In this document: piece after piece, positions 60,401 through 64,000 of the stretch
How positions within the stretch are numbered: the stretch's first letter is position 1
How the letters are laid out: each line of letters begins with the position of its first letter
NCBI GenBank assembly: GCA_023079485.1
Contig: CM041089.1
Location: 14,523,001 to 14,587,000, forward strand
Reading direction: 5' to 3'
Length of the DNA stretch: 64,000 bases
Source: Archilochus colubris
Lineage: Eukaryota > Chordata > Aves > Apodiformes > Trochilidae
Notes under the pieces: generated by a model
Databases searched by the model: none
What the model was told of the DNA's origin: nothing
The model's input: only the letters and a program-made list of their open reading frames with translations
Made by a program: the position numbers and the translations under genes

Positions 60401-61198
60401 TGTTCCCCAGTCCCGACCGTTCCGACTTTCGGGACCCCATTCAGCAATCCGGGTAAACGGCCCCTTCGGACTGGTAGATTCAAGGTTTTTGGTAAAAGGA
60501 AAACCTGTAGGCCGACTGTTGGTGGTGCTGTGGGTAGGGTTCCATGTGAGGGTTAGCGCATGCCAAAGCTTTCAGTGGCCACTCTTTGCATTTGTTTGCC
60601 AGTCCCGACCGTTCGGTGTTTGGGGACCCCATTGAGCAATCCCGGAAAATGGCCGCTTTGGGCTGGTAGATTCAAGGTTTGTGGTAAAAGGAAAACCCGT
60701 AAGCCAACTGTTGGTAGTGCTGTGGGTAGGGTTCCATGTGAAGGTTAGGGTCAGGAAAAGATTTCTGGTTCTACTCTTTGCTTTTGTTTGCCAGTCCCGA
60801 CCGTTCGGACTTTTGGGACCCCATTCAGCAATCCGGGAAAACGGCCTCTTCGGGCTGGTAGATTCAAGCTTTGTGGTAAAAGGCAAACCTTTAGGCCGAC
60901 TGTTGGTGGTGCTGTGGGTTCCATGTGAGGGTTACGACCAGCCAAAGTTTTCAGTGGCCACTCTTTGCGTTTCTTCCCCAGTCCCGACCGTTCCGACTTT
61001 TGGGACCCCATTCAGCGATCCAGGAAAACGGCCGCTTCGAGCTGGAAGATTCAAGGTTTGTGGTAAAAGGCAAACCCGTAAGCCAACTGTTGGTGGTGCT
61101 GTGGGTAGGGTTCCATGTGAGTGTTTGGGACAGCCAAAGTTTTCAGTGGCCACTCTTTGCGTTTGTTCCTCAGTCCCGACCGTTCGGACTTTTGGGAC
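54445..61198 (+). repeat. 191-192 bp satellite array, right (subfamily B), about 35 monomers
   Basis: Same monomer, inverted. GTGGGTAGGGTTCCATGTGA recurs at 54961, 55153, 55345 and 55537 (spacing 192). Subfamily B differs from A in reading TTCCCCAGTC for TTTGCCAGTC, TTTGGGGACCCC for TTTTGGGACCCC, GCGATCCGGGAAAACGGCC for CAATACGGGCAAATGGCC, and GGTTTGTGGAAAAAGGC for GGTTGGTGGTCAAACGG. Units near 59.8-61.1 kb mix A and B variants. CpG is frequent (CCCGACCGTTCGGAC, CGGCCGCTTCGGG). It is interrupted on the right by a retroviral LTR. Confidence 0.95.
61193..61198. other. Candidate target site of the retrovirus insertion
   Basis: TGGGAC belongs to the monomer text TTTTGGGACCCCATTCAG, which is cut here. 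The 5-6 bases before the LTR are the expected target duplication. Confidence 0.5.
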
Positions 61199-61424
61199 TG
61201 TGGTCAGATAGGGTCTGGCGAACGGAAGATCTCGCATTTTTACGGAAACTCAGGGCCCCTCCCCCTGTAGCCAATGAAATAGAACCAGTGACATGACGGA
61301 AGTGACGGTCACGCTTGAATAAACTCTCTTGGTTTCTCACCCCACCTCGGCGTCTGACTACTTCGTTACTTAGCAACCGCGCGCCACTCCGGGAACCAGG
61401 TCGTGCCTTCAAGCAAAGGCAACA
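61199..61424 (+). mobile_element. 5' LTR of an endogenous retrovirus, about 226 bp
   Basis: Starts TGTGGTCAGATAGGG exactly where the satellite monomer stops, and ends GGCAACA two bases before a TGG primer-site-like sequence, giving the usual TG...CA ends. Inside are a CCAAT box (61271-61275), two TGACG half-sites around an ETS-like CGGAAGTG (61294-61311) and AATAAA at 61318-61323. No strong TATA box is seen. It is short for a retroviral LTR. The 3' LTR lies outside the window, so the boundaries rest on the end motifs only. Confidence 0.75.
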
Positions 61425-61426
61425 AG

Positions 61427-61444
61427 TGGTGCCGACATTCAGTA
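61427..61444 (+). other. Primer binding site-like sequence
   Basis: TGGTGCCGA follows the LTR after a two-base spacer. The first nine bases agree with a primer site for tRNA-Phe as I remember it, but later bases do not, so the primer identity is uncertain. Confidence 0.45.
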
Positions 61445-61744
61445 ACAAGCAAGGCAACAAGGTAAAGTTTGAAGCTATCGTAGGAGTGGCAGAGTCTGCT
61501 CAGCAGTTAAGGCAGTGTGACAAGTTCCCAGTCAGGGGGTCGAAGGAATTTTGCTCCAGGCCCGGAGATTAAGGGAAGACAGTTAGTGCAAGTTTAGATC
61601 CAGGTCAGGGGGTCGACGGAGAACGGATCCAGGCCCGGAGACCGACGGAGAATTTTGGGGTCCCAGCCCAGAGTCGACGGAAGAGTGCTTTCCCAACTTG
61701 AGCTCAGAGGACAAAAGAGTTCCAGACCGGACAGACAAGGGAGG
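61445..61744 (+). other. Retroviral leader with internal duplication
   Basis: About 300 bp between primer site and gag. GTCAGGGGGTCGAAGG with CTCCAGGCCCGGAGA (from 61531) is repeated as GTCAGGGGGTCGACGG with ATCCAGGCCCGGAGA (from 61604), and a third GTCGACGGAAGA follows near 61672. This is where the packaging signal and major splice donor normally lie; neither was identified. Confidence 0.55.
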
Positions 61745-62011
61745 ATGGAAGCCCTTATTAAGGTCGTATCACAAATGCATAAGCAATGGGGTGTCGATTG
61801 TAAGACGAACGATTTTAAACTTACGGTTCCGAGGTTAATACAGTTAGGGATTATTGAGCAGCCGGTGGATATTCTCCACCCAGAGGTGTGGCCTAAATGT
61901 ACGGTAGCGTTAGCCAACGAGACAATGTCTTCGGGTAGCGGGAAGAATTTGAAAGCGTGGGGGAAAGTCCTGCAGGCTTTGCGGAAGGCCATGCAGGAAC
62001 AAGAGATCTGA
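61745..62011 (+). CDS. Gag matrix ORF up to the in-frame TGA
   Basis: 88 codons. It starts MEALIKVVSQ and contains a typical helical matrix pattern ending LKAWGKVLQALRKAMQEQ before TGA. The opening and the WGxVL-ALR segment resemble alpharetroviral matrix, from family memory. Alone it would give a truncated matrix. Confidence 0.75.
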   Translation: MEALIKVVSQMHKQWGVDCKTNDFKLTVPRLIQLGIIEQPVDILHPEVWPKCTVALANETMSSGSGKNLKAWGKVLQALRKAMQEQEI

Positions 62012-62898
62012 AAAGCCGCGAGGGACTATTTGCTGGCCGTCCCGAAGCTGGGGGTCGGAGCGGCCACGCAGACCCCGCGCCCACCAGAGGTCGGTGACTC
62101 TGCAGAGCCTGAGGTCCTCCAGGAAAGCGAAATTCACCCCGAACCCCCACCCTGCCGCGCCAAGTCCCCATGCCCACGTGTTGAGCCCCAGTCCCCCCGC
62201 GCCGGCTCGCCTTATCGCACCATTTCCCCATGCTGCGCCGCTTCTCCATCTAGCCGCGAGCCCTCGCCCCATCGCCCCAGGTCACCAAGTCCTGCGGGAC
62301 GGCAGGGCCCGTCCTGCCCGCTGCCTACCCGCAGCGTGCCGCCTGCCTGCGCCCACCCGAAGGGGGAGAAAAGGGGGTGCCCGTGCTGCAGCCCCCCTGC
62401 GCCCGACCAGCCCGCCGATGGCTGTGCCGGCCCCGCGCGGAGCGGCGGCTCGGCGGCCGAGGGAGGCGGAGGGGGGCCGGGGGAGGGGACAGGCGGAAAG
62501 TACCCGCCCGACCATGCTGCCTGCTGCCTCTCCCCAACTGCTGTGTCCGCGCCAAAGGACCAAGAGCGCGCAGGGTCCTTCTGGGACAGGCTGGCTGAAG
62601 AAGCCAGAAATGCCGGGGAAGGGTTTTGGGCTCGGCCACCGCCATACACCCCGCACGACAACACCGAGCAGCAGGGGAAGGGGCAGGGCGCGGGTGCACC
62701 CGACAGGAAACGGGAGGATGCGCCGGGCCCTACACGTGCATGCCCGGAAAGGGGGGAAGAGCCTGGGAGGAACGAGGGCGGTGGGAACGCCTGGAAACAG
62801 GAGGGAAGTACAAGCCACCCAAATAAATGCCCTCTTGGGGGAACAATATCTGCCCACAGGGAATACACGTGGGACCGGAGCCCACCCGCCAGCACAGG

Positions 62899-63220
62899 AC
62901 GCGGGCAGAGCCACACCCCACCCGCCCACAGGGGGAGTAGGCGGGACCGGCACTCACCGGCCCGCCCCAGAAGTGGGCGAAGCCACAGCCCCCACACACG
63001 CAAGGGAGGTGGGCGGAGCCCGAGCCCCCCCACCTGCCCAGGTGGTGGGCGGGGCCACAGCCCACCCACCCGTAGGGGAAGTGGGCGGGACCGGGGCTCC
63101 CCCACCTGCTCAGGTAGTGGGCGGGGCTACAGCCCACCTACCCATAGGGGGAATCAGCAGCACCGGGGCTGCCCTGCTCCCACGGGTAGAGGGCGGAGCC
63201 ACAGCCCGCCTGACTACAGG
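62899..63220 (+). repeat. 36-bp tandem repeat inside gag
   Basis: GGGCGGRGCCACAGCCCACC-type units recur every 36 bp (e.g. 62977, 63013, 63049, 63085, 63121). Each unit is 12 codons, so the gag frame is preserved. Alternate units differ (GRSHSPH-type and GRSPSPPTC-type), giving a 72-bp super-unit. The encoded segment is rich in Arg, Ser, Pro and Gly. Confidence 0.8.
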
Positions 63221-63382
63221 GAACACAGATGGAGCTGGAGCCCAAAATACAAGTACAGAAACCGGTCAAACTCCGGATCCAAATCGGGGTCTAACCGAAA
63301 GGAGTTGCATGCAATTAAATTAAAAACAGAAAAGGAGGGTACTTGCACCCCTAATATAAAAGAAGCTGAAACACAAAAACTT

Positions 63383-64000
63383 CCACTTACAGATTGGAAG
63401 GAAATAAGGAATGCTTGCGCCGCTTGGGTCCCGGACACACTAGCATTCCCAGTCCGGGTCACAGACGGGGGACAAAGGATTTACTCACCGGTTAACCCTA
63501 AGGACGTTCAAGCAATTGTTCGAGCCATTGCAGATAAAGGACTGAATTCTGCTATGGTCTCCACCCTTATGGATGGGCTTTTTGGGGGAGACGACATGCT
63601 CCCATTTGACATAAAGCATACTAGCAGAGTCATTTTTGACGGGGCAGGCATGATTCTCTTCAGACAGGAATGGGAAGACAATTGTGTAAGGAAGCTAGCC
63701 GAAATAACTGGGGCAGACCACCCGCTACATGGCTCCACCCTGCAGCGACTGATGGGCACAGACCCAGCCTTGGTTACGCCCCAGGCACAAGCTCAAGGCT
63801 TACGGCCTCATGAGGTAATGATGACCACACGCGCTGCTAGAGAAGCTATTCGTGCAGCTTCTATATTCGTTGCCAAGCCGTCGCCATGGGCCTCAACGAA
63901 ACAAGAAGAGAACGAAGGCTTCACGCAATTTGTGGATCGTCTACAAGCAGCGATCGACTCTTCATCCCTGCCAGCAGAAGCCAAAGGTCCAGTTCTCACT
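63383..64000 (+). CDS. Gag capsid region, partial
   Basis: Same frame as the matrix ORF. It reads PLTDWKEIRNACAAW at the start and includes a capsid N-terminal-domain pattern and the major homology region (QEENEGFTQFVDRLQ) near 63903-63950. It runs off the window in the C-terminal domain. No stop codon in this stretch. Confidence 0.8.

Larger units (their letters stand above)
61745..64000 (+). pseudogene. gag: Endogenous retrovirus gag, one in-frame stop, partial
   Basis: Gag encodes the virion structural polyprotein. The frame opens with ATG at 61745 and is open to the window end apart from TGA at 62009-62011, so it is nearly intact. Parts in order: matrix region (61745-62008), a Pro/Gly-rich segment with PPPY at 62636-62647 (an ESCRT-recruiting late-domain type), an Arg/Ser/Pro-rich segment of 36-bp repeats (about 62899-63220), and capsid from about 63380 with a major homology region near 63899-63952. 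The matrix opening resembles alpharetroviruses and the capsid beta/alpha types, suggesting an avian ERVK-like element. Base composition is far more GC-rich than the host flank. Protease, pol and env would lie to the right. Confidence 0.82.

Noticed and set aside
47750..61198. Regular spacing of repeats as a CRISPR-like array
   Set aside because: Vertebrate DNA; whole unit is repeated with no unique spacers.
54567..61296. Plus and minus ORFs through the right array
   Set aside because: Same satellite, inverted; no single gene structure.
61427..61444. Firm assignment of the primer tRNA
   Set aside because: Only the first nine bases agree with the remembered tRNA-Phe site; the rest diverges.
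62212..63137. Long minus-strand ORFs (297, 223, 124, 135 aa)
   Set aside because: Antisense of GC-rich, stop-poor gag; no domain and no promoter logic.

Overview
The window is avian genomic DNA, most likely from a songbird. Three things point there: several CR1 LINE fragments of the bird type, compact introns around a vertebrate gel-forming mucin gene, and an endogenous retrovirus whose matrix start resembles alpharetroviruses. A tandem satellite with a 191-192 bp unit also matches the unit length of the zebra finch satellite called Tgut191A. That last match is by length only; no sequence comparison could be made.

Region 1, 1-23.8 kb, minus strand: the 5' part of a secreted gel-forming mucin. 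I could chain 30 coding exons in one continuous reading frame (about 1,320 residues), from a signal peptide at 23706 to the first Thr/Ser/Pro-rich codons at 940. The order is signal peptide, D1, D2, D', D3, start of the PTS domain. Residue patterns fit MUC5AC better than MUC5B, MUC2 or chicken ovomucin. A TATA box lies upstream of exon 1. The CysD/PTS and C-terminal parts lie beyond position 1. Introns hold two CR1 scraps and simple repeats.

Region 2, 23.8-47.7 kb: gene-poor DNA. It holds CR1 fragments, LTR-like remnants at 27.6 and 31.2 kb, a 34/35-bp minisatellite (40.2-41.0 kb), a roughly 330-360 bp tandem repeat (41.5-42.9 kb), isolated copies of the 191-bp satellite (37.96 and 41.2 kb) and a diverged duplication (46.2 and 47.2 kb). 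One small ORF on the minus strand (37371-37628) looks like a single-pass membrane protein of 85 residues with a poly(A) signal just downstream. It is the only candidate for an unrecognised gene.

Region 3, 47.75-61.2 kb: about 70 monomers of the 191-192 bp satellite. They form two arrays of near-equal size in opposite orientation that meet near 54.44 kb. The arrays belong to two subfamilies. The left array contains duplicated multi-monomer blocks. Long ORFs run through both arrays because 192 is divisible by three; I do not regard them as genes.

Region 4, 61.2-64 kb: the 5' end of an endogenous retrovirus, plus strand, inserted inside a satellite monomer. It has a short LTR (about 226 bp), a primer-binding-site-like sequence, a leader with an internal duplication, and gag. 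The gag frame is open from 61745 to the window end apart from one in-frame TGA at 62009. Gag shows a matrix region, a PPPY motif, an Arg/Ser/Pro-rich segment made of 36-bp repeats, and a capsid with a major homology region.
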